Shown: positions 26,846 through 36,903, numbered from the stretch's first letter. The stretch: 64,000 bases of DNA from Silvania confinis (GCF_025564085.1 NZ_JAMGZJ010000078.1:248001-312000), one strand, 5' to 3'. Notes: a model not told the origin generated them from the letters alone. Made by a program: numbers and translations.

Positions 26846-27748
26846 GTGAAAATTGCCATATTGTCCCGGGATGGAACGCTCTATTCGTGTAAGCGCCTGC
26901 GTGAGGCAGGACATAAACGCGGCCATCTGGTAGAAGTTCTCGATCCGCTGTCGTGCTATATGAATATCAGCCCGGCGGCCTCCTCCATTCATTATAAAGG
27001 CCGCCAGCTGCCGCATTTCGACGCGGTCATTCCGCGCATTGGTTCGGCAATCACCTTTTACGGCACTGCTGCACTGCGCCAGTTCGAGCTGCTGGGCAGT
27101 TATCCCCTGAATGAATCCGTTGCTATTACCCGCGCGCGCGACAAGCTGCGCTCCCTGCAGCTGCTGGCTCGCCAGGGAATTGACCTGCCGATCACCGGCA
27201 TTGCCCACTCCCCCGACGACACCAGCGACCTGATCGAGATGGTAGGGGGGGCGCCGCTGGTGGTGAAGCTGGTGGAAGGCACCCAGGGGATCGGCGTGGT
27301 ACTGGCCGAAACGCGGCAGGCGGCAGAGAGCGTAGTCGACGCTTTTCGTGGCCTGAATGCGCATATCCTGGTGCAGGAGTACATTCAGGAGGCCAAAGGG
27401 CGCGACATTCGCTGTCTGGTGGTGGGCGACGAAGTGGTCGCTGCCATTGAGCGTCAGGCAAAAGAGGGCGATTTTCGCTCCAACCTGCATCGCGGCGGCG
27501 TGGCGCGGGTGGCGGAAATCACCGGGCGCGAACGTGAAATCGCACTGCTTTCGGCCCGCACCCTGGGGCTCGATATTGCCGGTGTCGATATTTTACGTGC
27601 CGATCGCGGGCCGCTGGTGATGGAAGTCAACGCCTCGCCGGGTCTCGAAGGCATCGAAAATACCACCGGGGTTGATGTCGCCGGGAAGATGATCGACTGG
27701 ATTGAACGTCATGCCACGCCGGAGTTTTGCCTGAAAACGGGCGGATAA
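26846..27748 (+). CDS. rimK: Ribosomal protein S6 glutamate ligase RimK
   Basis: This ATP-grasp ligase adds glutamate residues to the C-terminus of ribosomal protein S6. With the GTG start at 26846 it has 300 residues, as in E. coli. ATP-grasp motifs include [23 protein letters not shown] and the Mg-binding [16 protein letters not shown] longer in-frame reading from 26579 overlaps nfsA and is rejected. It sits in an operon with nfsA and probably ybjN. Confidence 0.97.
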   Translation: MKIAILSRDGTLYSCKRLREAGHKRGHLVEVLDPLSCYMNISPAASSIHYKGRQLPHFDAVIPRIGSAITFYGTAALRQFELLGSYPLNESVAITRARDKLRSLQLLARQGIDLPITGIAHSPDDTSDLIEMVGGAPLVVKLVEGTQGIGVVLAETRQAAESVVDAFRGLNAHILVQEYIQEAKGRDIRCLVVGDEVVAAIERQAKEGDFRSNLHRGGVARVAEITGREREIALLSARTLGLDIAGVDILRADRGPLVMEVNASPGLEGIENTTGVDVAGKMIDWIERHATPEFCLKTGG

Positions 27749-27809
27749 ATGGTATGACGCACACTTTTTGCGTAAGCTAGCGGATTAATTCTTAAGGGGC
27801 TCCACGGTT

Positions 27810-28286
27810 ATGGATTCACTCGTCGTACCGACACTTGATACGTTACGCCAATGGCTCGACGATATGAGCATCAGCTTTTTTGAATGCGATACCTGTCAGG
27901 CGTTGCACCTGCCGCACATGCAAAATTTTGACGGTGTGTTCGATGCCAAGCTCGATGTGATTAATGACGTCATTCTTTTTTCTGCCCTGGCGGAGGTCAA
28001 ACCCTCAGCGCTGCTGGCGTTAGCATCGGATCTGTCGGCTATCAATGCCAGTTCTTTGACGGTAAAAGCATTTCTCGATATACAGGATGATAATCTGCCA
28101 AAACTGGTCGTTTGCCAGTCTTTGTACGCTGCCACCGGCTTAACGTATGAGCAGTTTGCGGGCTTTTTCCAGCAGAGCGAAGAGCAGATTTCGATGGTGA
28201 TGCTGGAAGCCAGCGCACATCATCTGCTGTATAGCACCGAAGACGAGCCCGAAAATCCTGACGCTGCCACCTCTTTTCTGCACTGA
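27810..28286 (+). CDS. ybjN: Sensory transduction-associated protein YbjN
   Basis: This cytoplasmic YbjN-family protein has 158 residues, the E. coli length. In E. coli its overexpression represses motility, fimbriae and biofilm genes; the molecular activity is unknown. It has a small alpha/beta fold resembling type III secretion chaperones and an acidic C-terminus. It lies 61 bp after rimK with an AAGGGG site. Confidence 0.94.
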   Translation: MDSLVVPTLDTLRQWLDDMSISFFECDTCQALHLPHMQNFDGVFDAKLDVINDVILFSALAEVKPSALLALASDLSAINASSLTVKAFLDIQDDNLPKLVVCQSLYAATGLTYEQFAGFFQQSEEQISMVMLEASAHHLLYSTEDEPENPDAATSFLH

Positions 28287-28635
28287 TCTCGTCTGACATT
28301 CAGGCAGTCGCTGTCGCGGCGGCTGCATAACTCCCGCGTTTGTGCTGCATTTAACCTTTCTTTAAAGAATTATTCACCGCCTTCCTCGCATTTCGGCTTA
28401 TCACATAGACAAAACCTGCATAAAAAATTGATAAAAGGCGTTTTTTAATCTGGGCTATAGCCGCGAAGACAAGCTACAGTTTATTCTTGCGACGCTGTTA
28501 ATTGCGAGCAGATACTGCCAACAGAGCAATATCTTCTGCTGCTGGCAGAGTGATAAATTATGCACGATTCTTGCATAGACTAAGAGTGTTCATTTTTAGT
28601 GCGTTTGTTAACGCGCTTTCAGAAGGATTAACGCT
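28287..28635 (+). promoter_or_regulatory. Non-coding region before potF
   Basis: This 349-bp stretch has no supported gene. It is AT-rich towards potF and must hold the potFGHI promoter. I see a 12-bp palindrome TTCTTTAAAGAA (28358-28369) and an inverted repeat ATGCA-N7-TGCAT just before the potF leader. I see no near-consensus sigma-70 promoter. The potF ribosome site is AGAAGG. Confidence 0.5.
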
Positions 28636-29748
28636 ATGATCGCTTTAAAAAAAACCTGGGTCGCAGGGCTGATTGCGGGTGCTCTGATGGCTGTCTCTGC
28701 TGGTACGCTCGCTGCGGAACAAAAAACGCTGCATATCTATAACTGGTCTGATTATATTGCGCCGGACACCGTCGCTAATTTTGAAAAAGAGACCGGCATT
28801 AAAGTCGTTTATGACGTCTTTGATTCCAACGAAGTGCTGGAAGGCAAACTGATGGCGGGCAGCACCGGCTTTGATCTGGTGGTGCCGTCGGCCAGTTTCC
28901 TTGAGCGTCAGCTCTCGGCCGGTGTCTTCCAGCCGCTGGATAAAAGCAAACTTCCGGGCTGGAAAAACCTCGATCCCGAGCTGCTGAAACTGATTGCGAA
29001 ACACGACCCGGACAACAAATACGCGCTGCCGTACATGTGGGCGACCACCGGTATTGGTTATAACGTCGAGAAAGTGAAAAAAGCGCTCGGTACCGATGCA
29101 CCGGTGAACAGCTGGGATCTGGTGCTGAAGCCAGAAAACCTCGAAAAACTGAAGAGCTGCGGCGTCTCGTTCCTTGATGCGCCAGAAGAGATTTTTGCCA
29201 CCGTGCTGAACTACCTCGGTAAAGATCCGAACAGCAGCAAAGCGGATGACTACACTGGCCCGGCGACCGATCTGCTGCTGAAGCTGCGCCCCAACATCCG
29301 TTACTTCCACTCCTCCCAGTACATTAACGACCTGGCAAATGGCGACACCTGCGTAGCGATCGGCTGGGCAGGGGATATTCTGCAGGCCTCTAACCGTGCG
29401 AAAGAAGCCAAAAATGGCGTGAATATTGCCTATTCAATCCCGAAAGAGGGGGCGCTGGCCTTCTTCGACGTCTTCGCGATGCCTGCGGATGCGAAGAACA
29501 AAGACGAAGCCTACCAGTTCCTGAACTATCTGCTGCGCCCGGAGGTGATTGCCCATATCTCGGATCACATCTTCTACGCCAACGGCAACAAAGAAGCCAC
29601 TGCGCTGGTGAGCGCCGAAGTGCGTGACAATCCGGGCATTTACCCGCCGGCTGACGTGCGCGCCAAAATGTTCACCCTCAGCGTGCAGGAACCGAAAATC
29701 GACCGCGTGCGTACCCGTGCGTGGACCAAAGTGAAAAGCGGTAAATAA
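28636..29748 (+). CDS. potF: Putrescine-binding periplasmic protein PotF
   Basis: This is the substrate-binding protein of the putrescine-specific ABC importer, 370 residues as in E. coli. A Sec signal peptide (about 1-26, ending LAA) precedes LHIYNWSDYIAPDTV, the typical polyamine-binding N-lobe, which carries W and Y ligand residues. It is first in potFGHI, and hairpins after it probably favour its higher expression. Confidence 0.97.
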   Translation: MIALKKTWVAGLIAGALMAVSAGTLAAEQKTLHIYNWSDYIAPDTVANFEKETGIKVVYDVFDSNEVLEGKLMAGSTGFDLVVPSASFLERQLSAGVFQPLDKSKLPGWKNLDPELLKLIAKHDPDNKYALPYMWATTGIGYNVEKVKKALGTDAPVNSWDLVLKPENLEKLKSCGVSFLDAPEEIFATVLNYLGKDPNSSKADDYTGPATDLLLKLRPNIRYFHSSQYINDLANGDTCVAIGWAGDILQASNRAKEAKNGVNIAYSIPKEGALAFFDVFAMPADAKNKDEAYQFLNYLLRPEVIAHISDHIFYANGNKEATALVSAEVRDNPGIYPPADVRAKMFTLSVQEPKIDRVRTRAWTKVKSGK

Positions 29749-29758
29749 CAAGAAACAG

Positions 29759-29808
29759 GCCGGGCAGTTGCACTGTCGCCCGGCATCAGGCGCACCGTAA
29801 TGGTGCGT
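29759..29808 (+). other. Double hairpin between potF and potG
   Basis: GCCGGGC/GCCCGGC (29759-29784) and GCGCACC/GGTGCG (about 29790-29808) form two stems with no T tract. Such structures can stabilise the upstream binding-protein mRNA or attenuate read-through. Confidence 0.6.
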
Positions 29809-29842
29809 CTGCACCCGTTTGATCAATGCCGGAGAGCACCCC

Positions 29843-30976
29843 GTGAACGACGCGATCCCCCGCCCGCAGGCGAAAGTCCGTAAAGCGCTAACCCCGCTTC
29901 TTGAAATCCGCAACCTGACTAAATCCTTCGACGGGCAACATGCCGTGGATGATGTCAGCCTGACTATCTACAAAGGCGAAATCTTTGCCCTGCTCGGCGC
30001 GTCCGGCTGCGGGAAATCGACGTTGCTGCGTATGCTCGCCGGGTTTGAACAGCCTACCGCCGGGCAGATTGTGCTCGATGGCGTGGATTTGTCACAGGTG
30101 CCGCCTTATCAGCGGCCGATCAATATGATGTTCCAGTCTTACGCGTTGTTCCCGCACATGACCGTCGAGCAGAACATCGCCTTTGGTCTGAAGCAGGACA
30201 AGCTGCCAAAAGCCGAAATCAGCGCGCGGGTTGCTGAAATGCTGAGCCTGGTGCATATGCAGGAGTTCGCAAAGCGTAAGCCGCACCAGCTTTCTGGCGG
30301 TCAGCGTCAGCGCGTGGCGCTGGCCCGCAGCCTGGCCAAGCGGCCAAAACTGCTGCTGCTGGATGAGCCGATGGGGGCGCTGGATAAAAAGCTGCGCGAC
30401 CGCATGCAGCTCGAAGTGCTGGATATTCTTGAACGTGTCGGCGCGACCTGCGTAATGGTCACCCACGATCAGGAAGAGGCGATGACCATGGCCGGACGGA
30501 TAGCGATCATGAATCGCGGCAAGTTCGTGCAGATTGGCGAGCCTGAAGAGATTTATGAGCATCCGACCACCCGCTACAGCGCAGAATTTATTGGCTCGAT
30601 GAATGTGTTCGAAGGGCTGCTGAAAGCGCGCGAAGAAGACGGACTGGTGATTGACTCCCCGGGTCTTATTCATCCGCTGAAAGTGGCCGTCGATAACTCG
30701 GTGGTGGATAACGTGCCGGTGTACGTGGCGCTGCGCCCGGAAAAAATCACCCTCTGTGATGCGCCGCCTGCCGATGGCTATAACTTTGCCGTGGGCGAAG
30801 TGGTGCATATCGCCTATCTCGGCGACCTCTCCATCTATCACATCCGCCTGAAAAGCGGGCAGATGATCAGCGCCCAGTTGCAGAACACCGATCGCTATCG
30901 TAAAGGGCTCCCAACCTGGGGCGACGAAGTGCGTCTGTGCTGGGATGCGGACAGCTGCGTTGTGCTGACGGTATAA
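29843..30976 (+). CDS. potG: Putrescine importer ATPase PotG
   Basis: This is the ATP-hydrolysing subunit of PotFGHI. The GTG at 29843 gives 377 residues, the E. coli length. It has Walker A GASGCGKST, signature LSGGQRQRVALARSL, Walker B LLLLDEPMGALD and the H-loop VTHDQEEAM. The C-terminal TOBE domain begins near residue 270. An in-frame ATG at 29819 is upstream of the conserved NDAIPRPQAK start. Confidence 0.97.
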   Translation: MNDAIPRPQAKVRKALTPLLEIRNLTKSFDGQHAVDDVSLTIYKGEIFALLGASGCGKSTLLRMLAGFEQPTAGQIVLDGVDLSQVPPYQRPINMMFQSYALFPHMTVEQNIAFGLKQDKLPKAEISARVAEMLSLVHMQEFAKRKPHQLSGGQRQRVALARSLAKRPKLLLLDEPMGALDKKLRDRMQLEVLDILERVGATCVMVTHDQEEAMTMAGRIAIMNRGKFVQIGEPEEIYEHPTTRYSAEFIGSMNVFEGLLKAREEDGLVIDSPGLIHPLKVAVDNSVVDNVPVYVALRPEKITLCDAPPADGYNFAVGEVVHIAYLGDLSIYHIRLKSGQMISAQLQNTDRYRKGLPTWGDEVRLCWDADSCVVLTV

Positions 30977-30985
30977 GGAAGGGCG

Positions 30986-31936
30986 ATGAACAAACCTGAA
31001 CCTGCGGCCCGCACCCAAACGGGCACGGAAACTCGCTGGCTGACCCGGATGCAGATGGCGCACGGGCGCAAGCTGGTGATTAGCCTGCCGTACCTGTGGC
31101 TGATCCTGCTGTTCCTGCTGCCGTTCCTGATTGTGTTTAAAATCAGCTTCTCGGAGATGGCGCGCGCGATCCCGCCGTACAGCGATCTGATGGAGTGGGC
31201 CGACGCCCAGCTGTCGGTGACCCTTAATCTGGGCAACTACCTGCAGCTGACCGACGATCCGCTCTATTTCGAGGCCTATTTGCAGTCGCTGCAGGTGGCG
31301 GGCGTGGCGACCCTTTGCTGCCTGCTGCTCGGCTACCCGCTGGCCTGGGCCGTGGCGCACAGTAAGCCGTCGACGCGCAATATCCTGCTGCTGCTGGTGA
31401 TTTTACCGTCGTGGACCTCGTTCCTGATCCGCGTGTATGCCTGGATGGGGATCCTTAAAAACAACGGCGTGCTGAATAACTTTTTGCTCTGGCTGGGGGT
31501 TATCGATCAGCCGCTGACCATCCTGCACACCAATCTGGCGGTCTATATCGGGATTGTGTACGCCTACCTGCCGTTTATGGTGCTACCGATTTATACCGCC
31601 CTGACGCGCATTGACTACTCACTGGTTGAGGCGGCGCTCGATCTCGGTGCCCGTCCGCTGAAAACCTTTTTCAGCGTGATTGTCCCGCTGACCAAAGGCG
31701 GGATTATCGCCGGGTCGATGCTGGTGTTTATTCCGGCGGTCGGGGAGTTTGTGATCCCGGAACTGCTCGGTGGCCCGGACAGCATCATGATTGGCCGCGT
31801 GCTGTGGCAGGAGTTCTTTAATAACCGTGACTGGCCGGTGGCCTCGGCGGTGGCGATCGTGATGTTGCTGCTGCTGATCGTGCCGATCATGTGGTTCCAC
31901 AAATATCAGCAGAAACAGATGGGAGATAACGGATGA
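30986..31936 (+). CDS. potH: Putrescine importer permease PotH
   Basis: This inner-membrane permease subunit has 316 residues (E. coli 317) and six core helices preceded by a cytoplasmic N-terminus. The coupling EAA loop reads VEAALDLGARPLKTFFSVIVPL. It overlaps potI by 4 bp (ATGA). Confidence 0.97.
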   Translation: MNKPEPAARTQTGTETRWLTRMQMAHGRKLVISLPYLWLILLFLLPFLIVFKISFSEMARAIPPYSDLMEWADAQLSVTLNLGNYLQLTDDPLYFEAYLQSLQVAGVATLCCLLLGYPLAWAVAHSKPSTRNILLLLVILPSWTSFLIRVYAWMGILKNNGVLNNFLLWLGVIDQPLTILHTNLAVYIGIVYAYLPFMVLPIYTALTRIDYSLVEAALDLGARPLKTFFSVIVPLTKGGIIAGSMLVFIPAVGEFVIPELLGGPDSIMIGRVLWQEFFNNRDWPVASAVAIVMLLLLIVPIMWFHKYQQKQMGDNG

Positions 31937-32778
31937 ACAACTTACCGGTAGTTCGCTCTCCGTGGCGGATCCTGATCCTGGTGATCGGCTTTACCTTCCT
32001 GTATGCGCCGATGCTGATGCTGGTGATCTACTCGTTCAACAGCTCCAAACTGGTGACAGTCTGGGCAGGCTGGTCCACGCGCTGGTACGGGGAGCTGTTT
32101 CGCGATGACGCGATGATGAGCGCCGTCGGCTTAAGCCTGACCATTGCCGCCTGTGCCGCAACGATGGCGGTCATTCTCGGCACCATCGCGGCGGTGGTGA
32201 TGGTGCGTTTTGGCCGTTTTCGTGGTGCTAACGGCTTTGCCTTTATGATCACCGCCCCGTTGGTGATGCCCGATGTGATCACCGGTCTGTCGCTGCTGCT
32301 GCTGTTTGTCGCCATGGGGCACGCCATTGGCTGGCCGTCGGATCGCGGGATGCTGACCATCTGGCTGGCGCACGTCACCTTCTGTACCGCCTACGTGGCG
32401 GTGGTGATCTCGTCCAGGCTGCGCGAGCTGGACCACTCGATTGAAGAAGCGGCGATGGATCTGGGCGCTACGCCGGTTAAAGTATTCTTTATCATCACCT
32501 TACCGATGATCATGCCGGCGGTGGTTTCCGGCTGGCTGCTGGCGTTTACCCTGTCGCTCGACGATCTGGTGATCGCCAGCTTCGTCTCCGGCCCGGGGGC
32601 TACCACGCTGCCGATGCTGGTCTTCTCCAGCGTCAGAATGGGGGTCAATCCGGAGATCAACGCCCTGGCATCGCTGATTCTTGGCGTGGTGGGGATTATC
32701 GGTCTTATCGCCTGGTATCTGATGGCGCGTTCTGAAAAGCAGCGCGTGCGTGATATCCAACGTGCAAGGCGTCACTGA
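31933..32778 (+). CDS. potI: Putrescine importer permease PotI
   Basis: This is the second permease subunit, 281 residues as in E. coli. It has six helices, with the EAA loop IEEAAMDLGATPVKVFFIITLP. It is the last of the pot genes, followed by a terminator. Confidence 0.97.
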   Translation: MNNLPVVRSPWRILILVIGFTFLYAPMLMLVIYSFNSSKLVTVWAGWSTRWYGELFRDDAMMSAVGLSLTIAACAATMAVILGTIAAVVMVRFGRFRGANGFAFMITAPLVMPDVITGLSLLLLFVAMGHAIGWPSDRGMLTIWLAHVTFCTAYVAVVISSRLRELDHSIEEAAMDLGATPVKVFFIITLPMIMPAVVSGWLLAFTLSLDDLVIASFVSGPGATTLPMLVFSSVRMGVNPEINALASLILGVVGIIGLIAWYLMARSEKQRVRDIQRARRH

Positions 32779-32799
32779 AACGATTAAAATTTCCAGTGA

Positions 32800-32828
32800 A
32801 GTGCCGCGCTTGTCGCGGCACTGTTTTT
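32800..32828 (+). terminator. Terminator of potFGHI
   Basis: A GTGCCGCG/CGCGGCAC stem with a CTTGT loop is followed by TGTTTTT. It separates the operon from ybjO. Confidence 0.85.
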
Positions 32829-32843
32829 CAGGGAAGTTAAACA

Positions 32844-33317
32844 TTGGGATTCTTTAAAAAAACACGTCATACCCATGCCCGACTGAACGTCCCTGCCCTG
32901 GTGCAGGTGGCGGCGCTCGCCATTATTTTGATCCGCTGCCTCGATATGGTGATGATTTTCAGCACCCTCGGGGTGCACGGCATCAGCGAATTCATTCACC
33001 GCAGCGTGCAGAGCTGGAACTTAACGCTGGTCTTTTTAAGCAGCCTGCTGCTGGTTTTTGCCGAGATCTACTGTGCGTTTTCGCTGGTCAAGGGACGTAA
33101 CTGGGCGCGCTGGGTCTATATGCTGATCCACGCGATCACCACCGCGTACCTGTGGGCTTCGTCGCTGGGTTACGGCTATCCCGAGCTTTTCAGCATCCCC
33201 GGGGAGACGAAACAGGAAATTTTCCGCACCCTGATGATGCAAAAACTGCCCGATGTACTGGTGCTGGCCCTGCTGTTTATTCCGCCTTCCAGCCGACGGT
33301 TTTTCCGTCTGCAATAA
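32844..33317 (+). CDS. ybjO: Inner membrane protein YbjO
   Basis: This DUF2593 membrane protein of unknown function has 157 residues (E. coli 162) and four predicted helices. The start is a TTG codon at GFFKKT. An in-frame stop two codons upstream excludes the longer E. coli-like N-terminus, and no ATG is near. It lies 40 bp before rlmC. Confidence 0.88.
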   Translation: MGFFKKTRHTHARLNVPALVQVAALAIILIRCLDMVMIFSTLGVHGISEFIHRSVQSWNLTLVFLSSLLLVFAEIYCAFSLVKGRNWARWVYMLIHAITTAYLWASSLGYGYPELFSIPGETKQEIFRTLMMQKLPDVLVLALLFIPPSSRRFFRLQ

Positions 33318-33357
33318 CGTGTATAATCGCTGCCCCCAGACGTATTAAGGTTTTGTT

Positions 33358-34485
33358 ATGCAGTGCGCACTCTATGACGCCGGTCGCTGCCGCTCCTGTC
33401 AGTGGATTGAACAGCCGGTCTCTTCTCAGCTTTCCGCCAAAATGTCCGACCTGCAGACGCTCCTGTCTGGCTTGCCGGTGGCGGAGTGGTGCGCGCCTGT
33501 CGGCGGGCCGGAGCAGGCTTTTCGTAATAAAGCCAAAATGGTAGTCAGCGGCAGCGTCGAAAAACCGCTGTTCGGGATGCTGCACCGTGACGGCACCCCC
33601 GTCGATCTGACCGACTGTCCGCTTTATCCGTCCTCTTTCGCGCCGGTCTTTGCCGCCCTGAAACCCTTTATCGCCCGCGCGGGTCTGACGCCTTACAGCG
33701 TCGAGCGCAAGCGCGGTGAGCTGAAATACCTGTTGCTGACCGAAAGCCAGCAGGATGGCGGGATGATGCTGCGATTTGTGCTGCGCTCCGAGGCCAAGCT
33801 GGCGCAGCTGCGCGCAGCCCTGCCGTGGCTGCAGGAACAGCTGCCGCAGCTGAAGGTCATCACCGCAAACATTCAGCCGGTGCATATGGCGATCATGGAA
33901 GGCGAAGAAGAGATTTTTCTGACCGACGCTCAGGCGCTGGCCGAGCGCTTCAACGACGTGCCGCTGTGGATCCGCCCGAAAAGCTTTTTCCAGACCAACC
34001 CGACGGTGGCCAGCCAACTGTACGCCACGGCGCGCGACTGGGTACGCCTGCTGCCGGTGAATCATATGTGGGATCTGTTTTGCGGCGTCGGCGGCTTTGG
34101 TCTGCACTGCGCCACCCCGCAGATGCGCCTGACCGGGATCGAAATCTCCGCCGAGGCGATTGCCTGTGCGACGCAATCGGCGAGCGAGCTGGGGCTAACC
34201 AATCTGCATTTCCAGGCGCTGGATTCAACCCGGTTTGCCACCGCCCAGCAGGATGTGCCGGATCTGGTGCTGGTTAATCCGCCGCGTCGCGGGATTGGTC
34301 GCGCATTGTGCGACTACCTCAGCCAGATGGCCCCGCCGTTTATTATTTATTCCAGCTGTAATGCTCAGACGATGGCCAACGATCTCCGGGATCTGCCCGG
34401 CTATCGCATTGCCCGCGTGCAGCTGTTCGATATGTTCCCGCATACCGCGCACTACGAAGTGCTGACCCTGTTAGTTAAGTCCTGA
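33358..34485 (+). CDS. rlmC: 23S rRNA m5U747 methyltransferase RlmC
   Basis: This SAM-dependent enzyme methylates U747 of 23S rRNA; it was formerly RumB. It has 375 residues as in E. coli. Fe-S cluster Cys are C3, C11, C14 and C87. The SAM motif is [22 protein letters not shown] is the substrate loop, and catalytic C334 lies in SSCNAQT. It is followed by a BIME repeat. Confidence 0.97.
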   Translation: MQCALYDAGRCRSCQWIEQPVSSQLSAKMSDLQTLLSGLPVAEWCAPVGGPEQAFRNKAKMVVSGSVEKPLFGMLHRDGTPVDLTDCPLYPSSFAPVFAALKPFIARAGLTPYSVERKRGELKYLLLTESQQDGGMMLRFVLRSEAKLAQLRAALPWLQEQLPQLKVITANIQPVHMAIMEGEEEIFLTDAQALAERFNDVPLWIRPKSFFQTNPTVASQLYATARDWVRLLPVNHMWDLFCGVGGFGLHCATPQMRLTGIEISAEAIACATQSASELGLTNLHFQALDSTRFATAQQDVPDLVLVNPPRRGIGRALCDYLSQMAPPFIIYSSCNAQTMANDLRDLPGYRIARVQLFDMFPHTAHYEVLTLLVKS

Positions 34486-34492
34486 CAACATT

Positions 34493-34563
34493 GCCCGGCG
34501 GCGCTGCGCTTGCACGGGCCTATGGATCCCGTAGGCCGGGTCAGGCGCAGCCGCCACCCGGCA
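34493..34563. repeat. BIME: two inverted REP elements after rlmC
   Basis: GCCCGGCGGCGCTGCGC... and GTAGGCCGGG...CCGCCACCCGGC form opposed REP (PU) palindromes about 11 bp apart, typical of enterobacterial intergenic repeats. Confidence 0.85.
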
Positions 34564-34655
34564 AAACCCCCCTCCCAATGTTAAACAAAATGTGAACGTT
34601 TCCGCTGCCCAAAATCAGGTAAGCTTTATCTAACTGGGCTGGAGACGATTGACCG

Positions 34656-35348
34656 ATGAAACACATTTTACTGGTGGAGGACGACGGCGATATTGCCGCG
34701 CTGCTGCGCCTGAACTTAGAGGACGAGGGCTACCAGATAACCCACGAGGCGGACGGGGGCAGGGCGCAGCATCTGCTCGGACAAGCCCACTGGGATGCGG
34801 TGATCCTCGACCTGATGCTGCCCAACGTTGACGGGCTGACCCTCTGCCGGGCGATCCGGGCACGTGACCACTACCTGCCGGTGATTATTATCAGCGCCCG
34901 CAGCAGCGAAACCGAACGCATTCTCGGGCTCGAAACCGGGGCCGATGATTACCTCGCCAAACCCTTCTCGGTGCAGGAACTGTTGGCGCGCATCCGGGCG
35001 CTGTTCCGCCGTCAGCAGGCGATGGGCCAGCAGACCGTCGGGCTGATTACCGCCCACGGCCTGACCATCGACCCGCTGGCCCGCAGCGTCCTGCTGCGTG
35101 GCGAAGTTATCGATCTGACACCGCGTGAATTCGATCTGCTCTACTTCTTTGCCCGCCATCCCGGGGAAGTGTTCTCCCGGCTGGCGCTGCTCGAAAAGGT
35201 GTGGGGATACCAGCACGAAGGCTACGAACATACCGTCAACACCCACATCAACCGTCTGCGGGTCAAGATTGAAGCCGACGCCGCCGAGCCGCAGGTCATT
35301 CGCACCGTCTGGGGGAAAGGCTATCTCTTCGCGGAGCGCCCGCTATGA
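34656..35348 (+). CDS. OmpR-family response regulator, unassigned
   Basis: This 230-residue DNA-binding response regulator has a receiver domain 1-115, with acidic pocket E8-D9-D10, phospho-acceptor D52 and K102. A winged-helix effector domain spans about 130-228 (DLTPREFDLLYFFARHPGEVFSR ... RTVWGKGYLF). It overlaps the kinase gene by 4 bp. E. coli K-12 has no two-component system at this locus. It resembles the BaeR/CreB group in general, but I cannot name the signal or targets. Confidence 0.93.
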   Translation: MKHILLVEDDGDIAALLRLNLEDEGYQITHEADGGRAQHLLGQAHWDAVILDLMLPNVDGLTLCRAIRARDHYLPVIIISARSSETERILGLETGADDYLAKPFSVQELLARIRALFRRQQAMGQQTVGLITAHGLTIDPLARSVLLRGEVIDLTPREFDLLYFFARHPGEVFSRLALLEKVWGYQHEGYEHTVNTHINRLRVKIEADAAEPQVIRTVWGKGYLFAERPL

Positions 35349-36814
35349 TCCGCCGTCTTACCCTCAGCCAGCGCCTGACGCTGCTGTTTATCGCTCTGCT
35401 GAGCCTGTGCGCCATCGTCGCCTGTGGCGTGCAGCTGTGGGCCAGCAACCAGTACGGCAATGCGATGGTGCAGCGGCTTTCCGGCGGGCTGGCGCAGCAC
35501 ATCGTCCAGCGCGAGCCGCTGCTGGATAAGCAGGGGAAAGTTGAGCGCAGTGCGCTCCAGCCGCTGTTTAATCGCCTGATGACCTTCAACCCCAGCGTCG
35601 AGCTGTACGTCCTCTCCCCGCAGGGTGAGCTGCTGGCCGATGCCGCGCCGCCGGGGCATATTAAACGCCAAAGCGTCTCTATTGCGCCGGTTTTGCAGGC
35701 GCTGAACGGGGCCACGATGCCGGTTTACGGCGACGATCCGCGCAGCGATAAGCAGAAGGTGTTCAGCGTTGCCCCCCTGCGCCAGAACGGTGAGTTACGC
35801 GGATATCTGTATATCATTCTGCAGGGGGAAGAGCTGAATGCGCTGGCGGATCAAGCGTGGCAGAAAACCCTGTGGAGCACGGTGCTGTGGTCCCTGCTGC
35901 TGGTGGCGCTGTTTGGTGCGCTGGCCGGGGGGCTGGTCTGGTACTGGGTCACGCGCCCGGTCAGGCTGCTGACGCACGAGGTCAGCGGCCTGGAGCAGGA
36001 CAGTATCAGCGCCATCAAACAGCTGGCCGCTCAGCCGCTTGAGCCGCAGCCCGCGGGTGAAGTGGCGCTGCTGCGCAATACCTTTATTGAGCTGGCGCAA
36101 AAGATTGCCAGCCAGTGGGATCAACTGGCCGACAGCGACCGTCAGCGACGGGAGTTTATCGCCAATATCTCCCACGACCTGCGTACCCCCCTGACCGCGC
36201 TGCTCGGGTATCTGGAAACCCTGTCGCTAAAATCTGCCACCTTGTCCGCAGAGGAGAGCCAGCATTACCTGGCGATTGCGCTGCGCCAGGGGCATAAGGT
36301 CCGCCACCTGTCGCAGCAGCTGTTTGAGCTGGCGCGACTCGAACACGGCAGCATCAAACCGCAGCGCGAGCGTTTTGCCATTGGCGAGCTTATCTCCGAC
36401 GTGGCGCAGAAGTTTGACCTGGCCGTCGAAACCCGTCAGTTAAAGCTGCATATTGAGGTGCCACGCCCGCTGCCGATGATCAACGCCGATCTGTCGATGA
36501 TCGAGCGGGTGGTGACCAATCTGCTGGATAACGCCATTCGTCATACCCCGCCTGGCGGTGAGATTGGCCTGAAGGTGTGGCAGGAGGGCGAGCAGCTGCA
36601 GGTGGAGGTAAACGACAGCGGACCGGGGATAGATAAGCCTCTGCGCGAGACGCTTTTCCAGCGGCCATCGGCGCTTAACCTGCAGGCGTCACGGGATAAT
36701 CGGGGCGGACTGGGGTTGTTGATTGTGAAACGGATGCTGGAACTGCATGGGGGCGAGATCAGGTTGATGGAGGTGGCGAGAGGGGCGAGTTTTCGTTTTT
36801 ATGTGCCACTGTGA
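35345..36814 (+). CDS. Sensor histidine kinase, unassigned
   Basis: This inner-membrane kinase has 489 residues. Membrane helices at about 11-33 and 176-201 flank a roughly 140-residue periplasmic sensor domain, and a HAMP region follows (202-260). The H-box FIANISHDLRTP has H277, the N-box NLLDNAIRHTP has N396, and the G1 box DSGPGI has D424. It is paired with the upstream regulator. The periplasmic domain gives no recognisable signal. The pair lies between two BIME repeats, so it is probably an inserted module. Confidence 0.93.
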   Translation: MIRRLTLSQRLTLLFIALLSLCAIVACGVQLWASNQYGNAMVQRLSGGLAQHIVQREPLLDKQGKVERSALQPLFNRLMTFNPSVELYVLSPQGELLADAAPPGHIKRQSVSIAPVLQALNGATMPVYGDDPRSDKQKVFSVAPLRQNGELRGYLYIILQGEELNALADQAWQKTLWSTVLWSLLLVALFGALAGGLVWYWVTRPVRLLTHEVSGLEQDSISAIKQLAAQPLEPQPAGEVALLRNTFIELAQKIASQWDQLADSDRQRREFIANISHDLRTPLTALLGYLETLSLKSATLSAEESQHYLAIALRQGHKVRHLSQQLFELARLEHGSIKPQRERFAIGELISDVAQKFDLAVETRQLKLHIEVPRPLPMINADLSMIERVVTNLLDNAIRHTPPGGEIGLKVWQEGEQLQVEVNDSGPGIDKPLRETLFQRPSALNLQASRDNRGGLGLLIVKRMLELHGGEIRLMEVARGASFRFYVPL

Positions 36815-36817
36815 GAG

Positions 36818-36896
36818 TGCCAGGCGGCGCTCATGATTACCTGGCCTACAAAATCCCCACCCTGTAGGCCGGGTACGGCGAAGCCGCCACCCGGCA
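36818..36896. repeat. BIME: inverted REP elements between kinase and artJ
   Basis: TGCCAGGCGGCGC...CCTGGCCTACA (36818-36850) and GTAGGCCGGGTACGG...CCACCCGGCA (36864-36896) are opposed REP palindromes. Both convergent genes end here, so they may act as terminators or supercoiling sites. Confidence 0.85.
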
Positions 36897-36903
36897 AAAA
36901 ATC

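Noticed and set aside
33277..34176. 299-codon reverse-strand frame inside rlmC
   Set aside because: It is a shadow of rlmC, which has all catalytic and Fe-S residues.
34493..34563. Possible CRISPR-like repeat pair
   Set aside because: The repeats are palindromic opposed REP units with no regular spacers.
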